From DATAAP01 sp041690495 (lineage in GTDB: Bacteria > Pseudomonadota > Alphaproteobacteria > CACIAM-22H2), in the NCBI GenBank assembly GCA_041690495.1, contig JAWLHE010000005.1, forward strand, positions 124,001 to 188,000: DNA of 64,000 nucleotides, in the 5' to 3' direction. Each line of letters opens with the position of its first letter. Within the stretch, counting starts at the first letter, position 1. Under the pieces are notes generated by a model. That model was not told the DNA's origin. It did no database searches and saw only the letters and a program-made list of their open reading frames with translations. The position numbers were made by a program, and so were the translations under genes. Positions 32,931 through 42,097 of the stretch are shown here, piece by piece.

Positions 32931-34030
32931 CAACGGGTCAGCAGGACCGCGCCGGCCGGTGCCCAGGCTACCTTCACGAAATCGCCTGCCGCAGGACACG
33001 CGACTGCACCGCCATGCGGCACCGTGATGCGCAGCCGTTGATGGCCCTTCGAGAGGACGTGAACGACCGAGCTGTCGCCGAGAAACTCCGCCTGCTGCAC
33101 CTGGCCTTCGATGCGATTGTCCTCGGAGCCGGCTTCCCCGCAGAGACGAAGGCGTTCCGGCCGGACGGCGATCCAGACCGGCTTCCTTTCATCCAGCTCC
33201 CCGCGCTCCCGCACGACCACATCGCCATCGGCGACGCGAACCGTCACGAACGAGCCGATCCGGCGGACGATACGGCCCTCGAGCAGGTTCGTCTCGCCGA
33301 CGAAGCTCGCCACGAATCGCGAGTTCGGCCGGTCGTAGATCTCGCGCGGCGTGCCGATCTGGACGATCCGCCCCGCCTCCATCACCGCGAGTCGGTCGGC
33401 GAGCGACATCGCTTCCTCCTGGTCGTGGGTCACGAGAATGAATCCGATGCCGAGGCGCCGCTGGATCGCCGCGAGTTCCAGCCGGGTCTGCTCCCGCAGC
33501 CGGCGGTCGAGAGCTGCCATCGGCTCGTCGAGAAGCAGCAGCTTGGGCAGCTTGGCGAGGCTGCGAGCCAGCGCAACCCGCTGTTTCTGTCCGCCCGAGA
33601 GCTGGTGTGGCCGGCGATCGCGGAACGCGGTCATCTGCACGAGCTCGAGCATCTCCGCAACTCGTGCCTCGATTTTCGACCCCTTCATGCGCTCCTGCTT
33701 CAGTCCGAACGCCACGTTGGCGCGGACGCTCATGTGCGGAAACAAGGCGTAGGACTGGAATACGGTGTTGACCGGCCGCTCGTAGGGCGGCGAATCGGTC
33801 ATGTCGACGCCGGCGATGCGGATGGCACCGGAATCCGGCCGATCGAGACCGGCGATCAGTCGCAATAACGTGGTCTTGCCGCTGCCGGACGCGCCGAGCA
33901 ATGCAAACAGCTCGCCAGGCCCGATGGCCAGGCTGACATCCGCGACGGCCGCGACCTCGCCATATGCCCTGGTCACGCCGGCCAGCTCGAGCAGCGGCGG
34001 CCATGGCGAAGCAATGTCGGGATGCGCCAC
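32930..34030 (-). CDS. potA: Polyamine ABC transporter ATP-binding protein
   Basis: A 366-residue ATPase. Walker A is LGASGSGKTT (about 46-55), the Q-loop is TVFQSYALFPHMSV, the signature is LSGGQKQRVALARSL, and Walker B with D-loop is LLLLDEPMAALD. The C-terminal third holds the TOBE regulatory domain. It supplies energy to the PotB/PotC channel. It begins six bases after the binding-protein stop. An identical general layout is used by iron and thiamine importers, but the neighbouring PotF-like protein fixes the family. Confidence 0.93.
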   Translation of the reverse strand: MAHPDIASPWPPLLELAGVTRAYGEVAAVADVSLAIGPGELFALLGASGSGKTTLLRLIAGLDRPDSGAIRIAGVDMTDSPPYERPVNTVFQSYALFPHMSVRANVAFGLKQERMKGSKIEARVAEMLELVQMTAFRDRRPHQLSGGQKQRVALARSLAKLPKLLLLDEPMAALDRRLREQTRLELAAIQRRLGIGFILVTHDQEEAMSLADRLAVMEAGRIVQIGTPREIYDRPNSRFVASFVGETNLLEGRIVRRIGSFVTVRVADGDVVVRERGELDERKPVWIAVRPERLRLCGEAGSEDNRIEGQVQQAEFLGDSSVVHVLSKGHQRLRITVPHGGAVACPAAGDFVKVAWAPAGAVLLTR

Positions 34031-34036
34031 CTTACG

Positions 34037-35131
34037 CTATCGCCCGGTGGTGATGCGCGTCCAGGCGCGCGTGCGTTTTCGTTCATAGGCGCGGTCCGCA
34101 GGTGAAATCGTATAGAGCCGGCGACGAACCTCGGGCGGCGGATACACCGTCGGGTCGTCCTTGATCTGCGGATCGACCTTCGCGAGTGAAGCCGGAATCG
34201 CGTTCGCATAGCCGATGAAGTTGGTGTTCGCCGCGGCGATTTCCGGACGCATTACGAAATCGAGGAACCGGTGTGCATTGTCGACATTGGCGGCATCGGC
34301 CGGGATCGCCCAGGTATCGGTCCACAGCAGCGCGCCTTCGGACGGTATCGCGTATTCAATCACCACGCCGCGATCCGCCTCTGCCGCACGGCTCGCTGCC
34401 TGCTTGATGTCCCCCGAAAAGCCGAAGGCGAGGCAGATGTCGCCATTGGCGAGGTCGTTGATGTACTCCGACGACTGCCATTTGCGGATGAACGGCCGGA
34501 TCCGCATCAGCGCGTCGGCCGCCTTGGCAAGATCATCCGCCCTCTTGCTGTCGGGATCGAGGCCGAGATAGGTCAGCGCCGCGGGAATCACGTCGGTCGG
34601 CGAATCGAGAATGACGACGCCGCAGGCCTTGAAGCGCGACACGATCTCTGGGTCGAACAGAATGCGCAGCGAATAGACCGGCGCATCGGGCATGATCCTG
34701 AGTATGCGATTGGAATTGTAGCCGATGCCCGTCGTCCCCCACATCCACGGGATGGCATACTGGTTGCCTGGATCGTAATGTTCGAGCTGGCGCATGATTT
34801 CGGGATCGAGATTGCTATAGTTCGCAAGCCGCGCGCGATCGATCCTGCGGTAGAGGCCGGCCCGAACCTGCAGCGCTAGGAACGGCGATGCCGACGGCAC
34901 GACGAGATCGTACCCGCTGCGGCCGGCGCGAAGCTTGGCGTCGAGTGTCTCGTTGGCGTCATAAAGATCGTAATTGATCTTGATGCCGGTCTCGATCTCG
35001 AACGCCTTGAGCGTCTGCTCGTCGATATAGTCGTTCCAGTTGTAGATGTTGAGAACGCCCTGTGCCGCGGCGTCGCCGCCAGTCATTGCCGCGAGCGCAA
35101 ACGCGATGATTCCGGCCAGCCGCAGCCTCAT
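34037..35131 (-). CDS. potF: Periplasmic polyamine-binding protein, PotF/PotD-like
   Basis: A 364-residue solute-binding protein with a signal peptide (LAGIIAFALAAMTGGDAAAQ). The mature start GVLNIYNWNDYID is diagnostic of the spermidine/putrescine group. The WGTTGIGYNSNRI and LWTDTWAIPADAANVDNAHR segments also match PotF. It captures polyamine in the periplasm and is first in the minus-strand operon potF-A-B-C. Putrescine versus spermidine preference is not decided here. Confidence 0.92.
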   Translation of the reverse strand: MRLRLAGIIAFALAAMTGGDAAAQGVLNIYNWNDYIDEQTLKAFEIETGIKINYDLYDANETLDAKLRAGRSGYDLVVPSASPFLALQVRAGLYRRIDRARLANYSNLDPEIMRQLEHYDPGNQYAIPWMWGTTGIGYNSNRILRIMPDAPVYSLRILFDPEIVSRFKACGVVILDSPTDVIPAALTYLGLDPDSKRADDLAKAADALMRIRPFIRKWQSSEYINDLANGDICLAFGFSGDIKQAASRAAEADRGVVIEYAIPSEGALLWTDTWAIPADAANVDNAHRFLDFVMRPEIAAANTNFIGYANAIPASLAKVDPQIKDDPTVYPPPEVRRRLYTISPADRAYERKRTRAWTRITTGR

Positions 35132-35260
35132 CCCCGATTCCCCCCTGAAGACGTTTCGGGATTGAGCCTTCTGACGCCAGGGCTGTCAATGCCGCGCAGC
35201 CCTGTTCGCGCGGCCGTGCCACCGCTATAAACATCGGAACTCCTGCGGAGAGGACGGAAG

Positions 35261-36430
35261 ATGACGGCAGATTTCGGGGCCTTCGTGCCGCATGGCAAGA
35301 TCCGTGTCGAGGGCGCCGCGGACGGGCCGCTGCATGGCCTGGCATTCGCCGCGAAGGATCTGTTCGATGTTGCCGGGCACGGTACCAGCGCCGGCAACCC
35401 CGACTGGCTGGCAACGCATTCGCCCGCCAAGGCGAATGCCTGGGCAGTGCAGGCGCTGCTCGACGCCGGCGCCACGCTGACCGGCAAGACGGTCACCGAC
35501 GAGCTCGCCTACGGCATGACCGGACGTAACGTCCATTATGGCGCCCCGGTCAATCCCTCGGCCCCCGATCGCATCACCGGCGGCTCGTCGAGCGGGTCGG
35601 TCGCAGCGGTGGCAGGAAGGCTGGTCGATTTCGCGCTCGGCAGCGATACCGGGGGGTCGGTGCGAATCCCTGCCAGCTATTGCGGCGTGTTCGGACTGCG
35701 CACCACGCATGCGCGCGTTCCGACGAAGGGGGTGGTCGATCTCGCCCCGAGCTTCGACACGGTCGGCTGGTTCGCCCGCGACGCGACGCTGATGCAGCGC
35801 GTCGGCGACGTCCTGCTCGGCGCCGGACCCGATGCCGGCACGCCGGCCGAGCTGCTGGTCGGCGATGACCTGTTCGCCATGGCCGACGCGGATGTCGTGG
35901 CGGCGATCAAGCCTCTGGCCGACAGAACGGCCGAGCGGATCGGCAGGCGCCGCAATGTCCGCGTCTTCCGCCGCGAGCCCGCGGACTATCGCGAAGCCTT
36001 CAGGCTGCTGCAGGCGCGCGAGGCATGGGAGGCCGATGGCGCGTGGATCGGCCGCGTGAAGCCGAAGCTTGGTCCCGACGTCCAGGAGCGCTTCGATGCC
36101 GCCAGCAAGGTCGCCGATGCCGATCTCGCCGAGCCGCGCCGGATCCGCGACGAAGCAAGACACCTGGCGGACGATCTGCTCGGCCAGGGCGCCATCCTGT
36201 GCCTTCCGACCTCACCGGTCCCGCCCCCCCGGCGCGATGCATCGCTGGCGACGCTCGGCGAGGTCCGCGCCCGCACGATGGCGCTGACCTGCCTCGCCGG
36301 CCTCGCCGGCCTGCCGCAGCTCAGCATCCCGGCCGGCACGGTCGGCGGTGCCCCGGTCGGCCTGTCGCTGATCGCCGCACGTGGCGGCGATAAGACGCTG
36401 CTTGCGCTTTCCCGCGCGATTGCCGGTTGA
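35261..36430 (+). CDS. Amidase signature family hydrolase
   Basis: A 389-residue amidase of the AS family. The catalytic triad is Lys in LAFAAKDLFD, the cis-Ser in GGSSSGSVAA and the nucleophile Ser in SDTGGSVRIPASYCG. At about 390 residues it is short for the family, similar to AtzE or indole-acetamide type enzymes. The substrate is unknown; divergence from the polyamine uptake operon is suggestive but weak. GAGGACGGAAG precedes the ATG. Confidence 0.9.
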   Translation: MTADFGAFVPHGKIRVEGAADGPLHGLAFAAKDLFDVAGHGTSAGNPDWLATHSPAKANAWAVQALLDAGATLTGKTVTDELAYGMTGRNVHYGAPVNPSAPDRITGGSSSGSVAAVAGRLVDFALGSDTGGSVRIPASYCGVFGLRTTHARVPTKGVVDLAPSFDTVGWFARDATLMQRVGDVLLGAGPDAGTPAELLVGDDLFAMADADVVAAIKPLADRTAERIGRRRNVRVFRREPADYREAFRLLQAREAWEADGAWIGRVKPKLGPDVQERFDAASKVADADLAEPRRIRDEARHLADDLLGQGAILCLPTSPVPPPRRDASLATLGEVRARTMALTCLAGLAGLPQLSIPAGTVGGAPVGLSLIAARGGDKTLLALSRAIAG

Positions 36431-36607
36431 GCGGCCGGCCATTATCTTTACCCCGCTCGCCGCACACCGCATGACACGCGCGGCCGATCCCTATCCCCGC
36501 AGTCCGATCGGCCACGGCGGAACCCGCCTGAATCGCGCTGGCGCGCGGTCCGTTTCATTCCTGCAGGCAGATGACGAATCGCCGAGAAGACACCAGAGGA
36601 GAACGCG

Positions 36608-37234
36608 ATGCTGAAGATCTGGGGGCGCAAGAACTCGATCAACGTACAGAAGGTGATGTGGACGGTCGGCGAGCTCGGCCTGAGCCACAAGCGCATCGAT
36701 GCCGGCATGGAATTTGGCCGCAACCGCGAGCCGGACTTTCTCAAGATGAACCCCAACGGTCTGGTGCCGGTGATCGAGGACGTGGGCGGGGTGGTGCTGT
36801 GGGAATCAAACACCATCGTCCGCTATCTCGGCGCCCGCCATGGAGACGACAATTTCTGGCCCGACGATCCGGGCAAACGCGCTGATTCCGAGAAGTGGAT
36901 GGACTGGATGGTCACCACCGTCAACCCCGCCATCTTCGCTGCCTTCATGGGGCTGATCCGTACTCCGCCCGAACAGCGCGATATGAAGGCCATCGAGGCG
37001 TCGCGGGTGAAGACCGCCGACCTGCTCAAGATCTTCGACGACCATATGGCCCGCCGCCTTTACGTCGCCGGTCCGGCCCTGTCGATCGGCGACATCCCGA
37101 TGGGCTGCGTCGTCAATCGCTGGTTCGCGCTGCCGATCGAACGGCCGGACCTGCCGAACATCGCCGCCTATTTCGAGCGGCTCAAACAGCGCCCCGCCTT
37201 CATCGAGCACGTCGCCGGCATCCCGCTGACATAG
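36608..37234 (+). CDS. Glutathione S-transferase family protein
   Basis: A 208-residue two-domain GST. The thioredoxin-like half opens LKIWGRKNSINVQKVMWTVG, where Ser/Asn in RKNS is the likely glutathione-activating position. It carries NPNGLVPVI (cis-Pro) and WESNTIVRYL. The helical half includes the conserved LSIGDIPMGCVVNRW box. It probably conjugates or isomerises small electrophiles. AGGAG lies six bases before the ATG. A GC-rich hairpin (about 37243-37266) follows the stop but has no T tract. Confidence 0.92.
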   Translation: MLKIWGRKNSINVQKVMWTVGELGLSHKRIDAGMEFGRNREPDFLKMNPNGLVPVIEDVGGVVLWESNTIVRYLGARHGDDNFWPDDPGKRADSEKWMDWMVTTVNPAIFAAFMGLIRTPPEQRDMKAIEASRVKTADLLKIFDDHMARRLYVAGPALSIGDIPMGCVVNRWFALPIERPDLPNIAAYFERLKQRPAFIEHVAGIPLT

Positions 37235-37387
37235 CTCCGGAGGCCGGCCGGCGGTGCCGGCCGGGGTACGGCAAGCCTGGTCCGCCTGCGCCCCGCCGCC
37301 CGGGTCGGACGCGAGCACATCTTCGTGGCTGCGCGCCGGCCGCCGGGTGGTCTACAGTTGGCCAAACGATACCCAAGGAAGCGCCCA

Positions 37388-38884
37388 ATGACGAAAACAT
37401 TGCATCACTACATCGACGGCCAGCGCGTGTCCGGCAAGAGCCGCCGGTTCGGCGACGTGTACAACCCCGCGACCGGCGAGATATCGGCGCGAGTGCCGTT
37501 CGCCTCCGCGGCGGAAGTAGGCGATGTCGTCGCGGTCGCTGCGGCGGCGCAGGAGCAATGGAGTGCGCTGCCGCCGCTGCAGCGGGCCCGCGTCATGTTC
37601 CGCTTCAAGGAGCTGGTCGAGAAGAACATGGACGAGCTGGCGGCGCTGATCACCGCCGAGCACGGCAAGACGCTGCCGGATGCGAAGGGCTCGGTCACGC
37701 GCGGGCTCGAGGTCGTGGAGTTCGCCTGCGGCATCCCGCATCTGCTCAAGGGCGAGTTCACCGAGCAGGTCGGCCGCGGCATCGATTCCTGGTCGATGCG
37801 CCAGCCGCTCGGCGTGTGCGCCGGCATCACGCCGTTCAATTTCCCGGCGATGGTGCCGATGTGGATGTTCCCGGTGGCGCTGGCCTGCGGCAACAGCTTC
37901 ATCCTGAAGCCGTCGGAGAAGGACCCGTCCTGCCCGCTGCGCCTGGCCGAGCTGATGACGGAGGCCGGGGCGCCCCCCGGCGTGCTCAACGTCGTCAACG
38001 GCGACAAGGAGGCGGTCGACGCCATTCTCGCCGACCCGCGCATTCAGGCGGTCAGTTTCGTCGGCTCGACGCCGATCGCGGAGTACATCTACCGGACCGG
38101 CACCGCCCACAACAAGCGCGTGCAGGCGCTCGGCGGCGCCAAGAACCACATGGTGGTGATGCCCGACGCCGATCTCGACCAGGCCACCGACGCGCTGATT
38201 GGCGCCGGCTACGGCTCGGCGGGCGAGCGCTGCATGGCCGTCTCGGTCGCGGTCGCCGTGGGCAAGGTCGGCGACAAGCTGATGGAACGGCTCGAGCCGC
38301 GCGTGCGCAAGCTCAAGGTCGGCCCGGGCACCGACCCCGAGGCGGAGATGGGGCCGCTGGTTTCCAAGCCGCACTACGACAAGGTGCGCGGCTATATCGA
38401 CGAGGGCGTGCGCGAAGGCGCGAAGCTGGTGGTCGACGGCCGCGGCCTCAAGCTGCAGGGCTACGAGAACGGCTATTTCATGGGCGGTTCGCTGTTCGAC
38501 CAGGTCAAGCCGGAGATGAAGATCTACAAGGAGGAGATCTTCGGGCCGGTGCTGTCGGTCGTACGGGTGCCCGCCTTCGACGACGCACTGAAGCTCGTCA
38601 ACGATCACGAGTTCGGCAACGGCACCGCGATCTTCACCCGCGACGGCGACGCCGCGCGCGAGTTCGCCAGCCGGGCGAAGATCGGCATGGTCGGCGTCAA
38701 CGTGCCGATCCCGGTACCGCTCGCCTTCCACAGCTTCGGCGGCTGGAAGCGCTCGCTGTTCGGCGACATCCACATGCACGGGCCCGAGGGCGTGCGCTTT
38801 TACACCAAGCTGAAGACGGTGACCTCGCGCTGGCCAACCGGTATCCGCGCCGGCGCCGAGTTCGTGATCCCGACAATGCAGTAG
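37388..38884 (+). CDS. mmsA: Methylmalonate-semialdehyde dehydrogenase (acylating)
   Basis: A 498-residue CoA-acylating aldehyde dehydrogenase. The subgroup is marked by LHHYIDGQRVSGKSRRFGDV, ITPFNFPAMVPMWMFPVALA, ALGGAKNHMVVMPDAD (general base region) and the nucleophile Cys in GSAGERCMAVS. It turns malonate or methylmalonate semialdehyde into acetyl- or propionyl-CoA in valine and inositol degradation. The frame extends upstream to 37325, but the ATG at 37388 after AAGGAAGCG fits the family start. Confidence 0.93.
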   Translation: MTKTLHHYIDGQRVSGKSRRFGDVYNPATGEISARVPFASAAEVGDVVAVAAAAQEQWSALPPLQRARVMFRFKELVEKNMDELAALITAEHGKTLPDAKGSVTRGLEVVEFACGIPHLLKGEFTEQVGRGIDSWSMRQPLGVCAGITPFNFPAMVPMWMFPVALACGNSFILKPSEKDPSCPLRLAELMTEAGAPPGVLNVVNGDKEAVDAILADPRIQAVSFVGSTPIAEYIYRTGTAHNKRVQALGGAKNHMVVMPDADLDQATDALIGAGYGSAGERCMAVSVAVAVGKVGDKLMERLEPRVRKLKVGPGTDPEAEMGPLVSKPHYDKVRGYIDEGVREGAKLVVDGRGLKLQGYENGYFMGGSLFDQVKPEMKIYKEEIFGPVLSVVRVPAFDDALKLVNDHEFGNGTAIFTRDGDAAREFASRAKIGMVGVNVPIPVPLAFHSFGGWKRSLFGDIHMHGPEGVRFYTKLKTVTSRWPTGIRAGAEFVIPTMQ

Positions 38885-38900
38885 GCGGACGCAACCAAGG

Positions 38901-39287
38901 ATGCCCGACCGGCGGGCGATGGAACCGCGAAAGCCGACCGCTCCGCGGCTTCGCATCCTGTTCGGCGCCGCGATCGCGATCGGTCCCGGCAAGGCCGACC
39001 TGCTGGCGGCAATCGCCGAAACGGGATCGATCTCCGCAGCCGGACGCCGCCTCGGCATGAGCTATCGCCGCGCCTGGCTGCTCGTCGAGACCATGAACCG
39101 CTGCTTCCGTTTGCCGCTGGTCGCCGCCGCCAAGGGTGGCCGCAGTGGCGGCGGCGCCAGGCTTACGCCCGCCGGCGCCGATGCCCTCGCCCGCTACCGG
39201 GCCATGGAGGCGCGCGCCGAGCGCCTGCTCGCCACTGACATGGCTGCGTTCGCGACGCTGCTAAAACCGCGCCCGCCGCGCCGCTGA
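38901..39287 (+). CDS. modE: ModE-type winged-helix regulator without molybdate-binding domain
   Basis: A 128-residue protein matching only the N-terminal DNA-binding half of ModE: ETGSISAAGRRLGMSYRRAW then LLVETMNRCFRLPLV and GGGARLTPAGADALARYR. E. coli ModE carries two further Mop domains that bind molybdate; these are absent here. It lies directly upstream of modABC, and a textbook ModE box covers the modA promoter. It starts 16 bases after mmsA on the same strand. A second possible start is at 38919. Confidence 0.88.
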   Translation: MPDRRAMEPRKPTAPRLRILFGAAIAIGPGKADLLAAIAETGSISAAGRRLGMSYRRAWLLVETMNRCFRLPLVAAAKGGRSGGGARLTPAGADALARYRAMEARAERLLATDMAAFATLLKPRPPRR

Positions 39288-39297
39288 AGAGTCCGGT

Positions 39298-39341
39298 TTG
39301 CCTGCAGTCGCCGGCCTCGTTATATTCACACGGATATAACG
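39298..39341 (+). promoter_or_regulatory. modA promoter overlapped by a ModE box
   Basis: CGTTATAT-N8-ATATAACG (39318-39325 and 39334-39341) is a perfect inverted repeat matching the ModE recognition sequence. TTGCCT (39298-39303) and TATATT (39321-39326) form a promoter with 17-base spacing, the -10 inside the left arm of the box. Bound ModE would therefore block RNA polymerase, shutting off modABC when molybdate is plentiful. The right arm ends one base before the modA ATG. Confidence 0.85.
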
Positions 39342-39342
39342 G

Positions 39343-40140
39343 ATGTCATTCGCGATGCCGAGACTGTCCCGACGCTGCTTTCTGACCGCCGCTGCATCGG
39401 CGATGATCTGCACCGGCGCGCATGCCCAGGATGTGCCGGTCATTGCCGCCGCGTCGGACCTCAAATTCGCGCTCGAGGAAATCGCGGAGAGCTTCCGCGG
39501 GGCGACGAAGCGCGAGGTGAAGCTGAGTTTCGGGTCGTCGGGCAACTTCGCACGCCAGATCCTGCAAGGAGCGCCGTTCCAGGTGTTCCTTTCGGCCGAC
39601 GAGGCTTTCGTCCACCAGCTTGCGGAGGCGGGAAAGGCCCGGGACCGCGGCGTGCTCTATGCGGTCGGCCGCATCGTTCTTTTTGTGCCCCAGGGATCGC
39701 CGCTCAAGGCCGACGCATCGCTGGCCGATCTGCGCGCGGCTCTTGCCGACGGACGCGTCAGGCGTTTCGCCATCGCCAATCCCGAGCATGCACCCTATGG
39801 CCGCGCCGCCGAGCAGGCCCTGCGATCCCAAGGGCTTTGGGACGCGATCAGGCCCACGCTCGTCCTTGGCGAAAACGTTTCGCAGGCCGCGCAGTTCGCC
39901 GCTACCGGCTCGGCGCAGGGCGGGATCTTCGCCTATTCCCTGGCGCTCTCGCCCGCGGTCGGCGAGCGCGGCGTCCACGTTCTTGTCCCGGCAGAGTGGC
40001 ACGAACCGCTGCGTCAGCGGATGGTCCTGCTGAATGGCGCCGGCGAGACTGCGCGGCAATTCTACGGACACGTGCAGTCGCCGCGGGCACGTGCGATCTT
40101 CCGCCGCTACGGGTTCGTTCTGCCGGGTGAAAGCGCGTAG
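39343..40140 (+). CDS. modA: Molybdate-binding periplasmic protein
   Basis: A 265-residue type of ABC binding protein that captures molybdate or tungstate. A signal peptide (RLSRRCFLTAAASAMICTGA, possibly Tat-like with RR) is followed by VIAAASDLKFALEEIAESFR, KLSFGSSGNFARQI, VFLSADEAFV and ATGSAQGGIFAYS. The Ser residues of AASDL and FGSSG are the usual oxyanion contacts. The ATG at 39343 abuts the ModE box and an alternative lies at 39355; both leave an unusually short leader. Confidence 0.92.
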   Translation: MSFAMPRLSRRCFLTAAASAMICTGAHAQDVPVIAAASDLKFALEEIAESFRGATKREVKLSFGSSGNFARQILQGAPFQVFLSADEAFVHQLAEAGKARDRGVLYAVGRIVLFVPQGSPLKADASLADLRAALADGRVRRFAIANPEHAPYGRAAEQALRSQGLWDAIRPTLVLGENVSQAAQFAATGSAQGGIFAYSLALSPAVGERGVHVLVPAEWHEPLRQRMVLLNGAGETARQFYGHVQSPRARAIFRRYGFVLPGESA

Positions 40141-40145
40141 CGCCC

Positions 40146-40817
40146 ATGGAGTGGACGGCGCTGATCCTGTCGCTGCGGCTGGGCGTGGTCACGGTCCTGA
40201 TCCTGCTGCCCGTCGGACTCATTGTTGGCCGCTTGCTGGCCTACCGGCGCTTTCCGGGCCGCGGGCTGGTGGAGGCGTCACTGATGCTGCCGCTGGTCCT
40301 GCCGCCGACCGTAGTCGGCTACTATCTTCTCGTCGCATTTGGCGGCGCGTCGCCGATCGGTCAGGTATGGGAGCGGCTGACCGGTGCGCCACTCGTGTTC
40401 AGCTTCGAAGGACTGGTCATCGCCTCGGTCATCGTCAATCTGCCATTCGCGATCCAGCCGATGCAGCGCGCCTTCGAGGCAATCCCGCGGGAGATCCGCG
40501 ATGCCGCCGCGTGCTGCGGCATGGCGCCGTCGCGGATTCTCCGGACGATCGAGCTGCCGCTGGCTTGGCCGGGGATCCTCTCGGGGCTGGTGCTGACCTT
40601 CGCGCACACGCTCGGCGAGTTCGGCGTCGTCCTGATGGTCGGCGGCAGCATTCCCGGCAGCACCAGGACCGTCTCGATCGCGATCTACGACCGTGTGCAG
40701 GCCTTCGACGAGCGCGCCGCAGCGGTGATGGCCGCGACGCTGCTGCTGCTTTCGGTCGTGGCGCTCGGCCTGGTCTACGCGCTGTCGAACCGCCGCGCCG
40801 GACACAGGCATGGCTGA
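40146..40817 (+). CDS. modB: Molybdate ABC transporter permease
   Basis: A 223-residue permease with five or six helices. PLVLPPTVVGYYLLVAFG near residue 40 and the EAA loop EIRDAAACCGMAPSRILRTI are characteristic of ModB, as is FAHTLGEFGVVLMVGGSIPG. It forms the homodimeric channel for molybdate. It begins five bases after modA and overlaps modC by eight bases, so the three genes share one message. Confidence 0.93.
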   Translation: MEWTALILSLRLGVVTVLILLPVGLIVGRLLAYRRFPGRGLVEASLMLPLVLPPTVVGYYLLVAFGGASPIGQVWERLTGAPLVFSFEGLVIASVIVNLPFAIQPMQRAFEAIPREIRDAAACCGMAPSRILRTIELPLAWPGILSGLVLTFAHTLGEFGVVLMVGGSIPGSTRTVSIAIYDRVQAFDERAAAVMAATLLLLSVVALGLVYALSNRRAGHRHG

Positions 40818-41925
40818 CGGCCTGTCGGCGCGGCTGCGCAACGAAACGCCCATCCCGCTCGACGTGGAGCTGACGTGCGCGCCCGGCGAAGTGCTGGCGC
40901 TGGTCGGACCATCCGGAGCCGGCAAGTCGACGGTTCTGCGCTGCATCGCCGGGCTGAACCGGCCGCGGCACGGCCGAATCGTGACGGACGGACAGATCTG
41001 GCTCGATACCGACAAGGCGATCGATCTCGCGCCGCAAAGTCGCGCGGTCGGCATCGTCTTCCAGAACTACGCCCTGTTCCCGCACATGTCGGCACTGGCG
41101 AATGTCGCGGCTGCCGTGCCGCGCGGCGGGGCCGGTATGCCCGAGGAACGGGCGCGGCGCCTGCTCGAGCTCGTGCACCTCGCCGGGCTCGAGGAGCGCC
41201 GGCCAGGCGAGCTCTCGGGCGGGCAGCAGCAGCGCGTCGCCCTGGCCCGTGCGCTGGCGCGCGCGCCAAAGGTCCTGCTGCTCGATGAGCCGTTCGCCGC
41301 TGTCGACCAGGTGACACGGCGCAAGCTGCAGCGCGAGCTGGTATTGCTGCGCCGGGCCGTGCACGTGCCGATCGTGCTGGTGACGCACGACCTCGAGGAG
41401 GCGGCGATGCTCGCCGATCGCCTGTCGATCCTGCACCACGGACGTACGCTGCAGACCGCCCCGGCCACGGAGATCATGGCGCGACCGGCGACGGCGCTGG
41501 TTGCGCGCCTGCTCGACCTCCGCAACGTCTTCGAGGGACAGATCGAGGGTCATCTGCCGGATCGCAGCGCCACCATGCTGCGCTGGGGCGGCTATCTGCT
41601 GGAAGCAGCCTACGCCCCTCAATTCGCCGAAGGTGCCAAGGTCGCCTGGGCCATCCCTTCAAGCGACGTGATACTGCACCGGCGCGATCGCCCGTCGCGC
41701 GGCGAACGCGAGAACCCGCTCGCCGGCCAGATCGAGGAGATGATCGCGCTCGGAGAAACCGCCAGTATCACGATGCGGGTCGAACACACCGGCGGCGCAT
41801 CATTGACGCTCGGCGTTCCCCTTCACGTCGCGCGCCGCAACGGCCTGGCGCATGGCGGAGCGATCGGCGTATCGCTGCTGAAGACAGGCATTCACTGCAT
41901 GCCGTGGGAGCCGCGATCGAGCTGA
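40810..41925 (+). CDS. modC: Molybdate ABC transporter ATP-binding protein
   Basis: A 371-residue ATPase. Walker A is VGPSGAGKST, the Q-loop is GIVFQNYALFPHMS, the signature is LSGGQQQRVALARAL, and Walker B is VLLLDEPFAAVD. The first 25 residues (LRNETPIPLDVELTCAPGEV) are typical of ModC. The C-terminal part, after about residue 290, is a TOBE/Mop-like domain that could bind molybdate and inhibit transport. That may compensate for the missing Mop domains of the local ModE, though this is speculation. Confidence 0.92.
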   Translation: MADGLSARLRNETPIPLDVELTCAPGEVLALVGPSGAGKSTVLRCIAGLNRPRHGRIVTDGQIWLDTDKAIDLAPQSRAVGIVFQNYALFPHMSALANVAAAVPRGGAGMPEERARRLLELVHLAGLEERRPGELSGGQQQRVALARALARAPKVLLLDEPFAAVDQVTRRKLQRELVLLRRAVHVPIVLVTHDLEEAAMLADRLSILHHGRTLQTAPATEIMARPATALVARLLDLRNVFEGQIEGHLPDRSATMLRWGGYLLEAAYAPQFAEGAKVAWAIPSSDVILHRRDRPSRGERENPLAGQIEEMIALGETASITMRVEHTGGASLTLGVPLHVARRNGLAHGGAIGVSLLKTGIHCMPWEPRSS

Positions 41926-41968
41926 CGCGCGGTGGAACCGCGACGGCTCCGCTCCGTTGGATGCGACG

Positions 41969-42088
41969 ATGGACTACGTGATTCTCGCGGTCGTCGTGGT
42001 TGCGATCGGCATCGGCTTTTATGTTGCACTGCGCGCATACAGCCGGCGTCAGCTCCGTCATGGACACCGACCGCCCGACCGGAATTGA
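41969..42088 (+). CDS. Small single-pass membrane protein
   Basis: A 39-residue frame beginning MDYVILAVVVVAIGIGFYVA followed by a basic, polar tail (RAYSRRQLRHGHRPPDRN). One N-terminal membrane helix is clear. It sits 43 bases downstream of modC on the same strand and ends nine bases before the convergent Na/Pi transporter. GGATG precedes the start at a plausible distance. Such tiny membrane proteins are often missed; coding status rests on composition only. Confidence 0.5.
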   Translation: MDYVILAVVVVAIGIGFYVALRAYSRRQLRHGHRPPDRN

Positions 42089-42097
42089 CGCGACGCG

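Noticed and set aside
37243..37266. GC-rich hairpin after the GST gene as terminator
   Set aside because: The stem is built from simple GGCC repeats, with no T tract on either strand. It may be structural only.
36895..39060. 721-codon plus-strand frame across GST and mmsA
   Set aside because: It is a shifted reading of two well-recognised genes and contains no recognisable domain.
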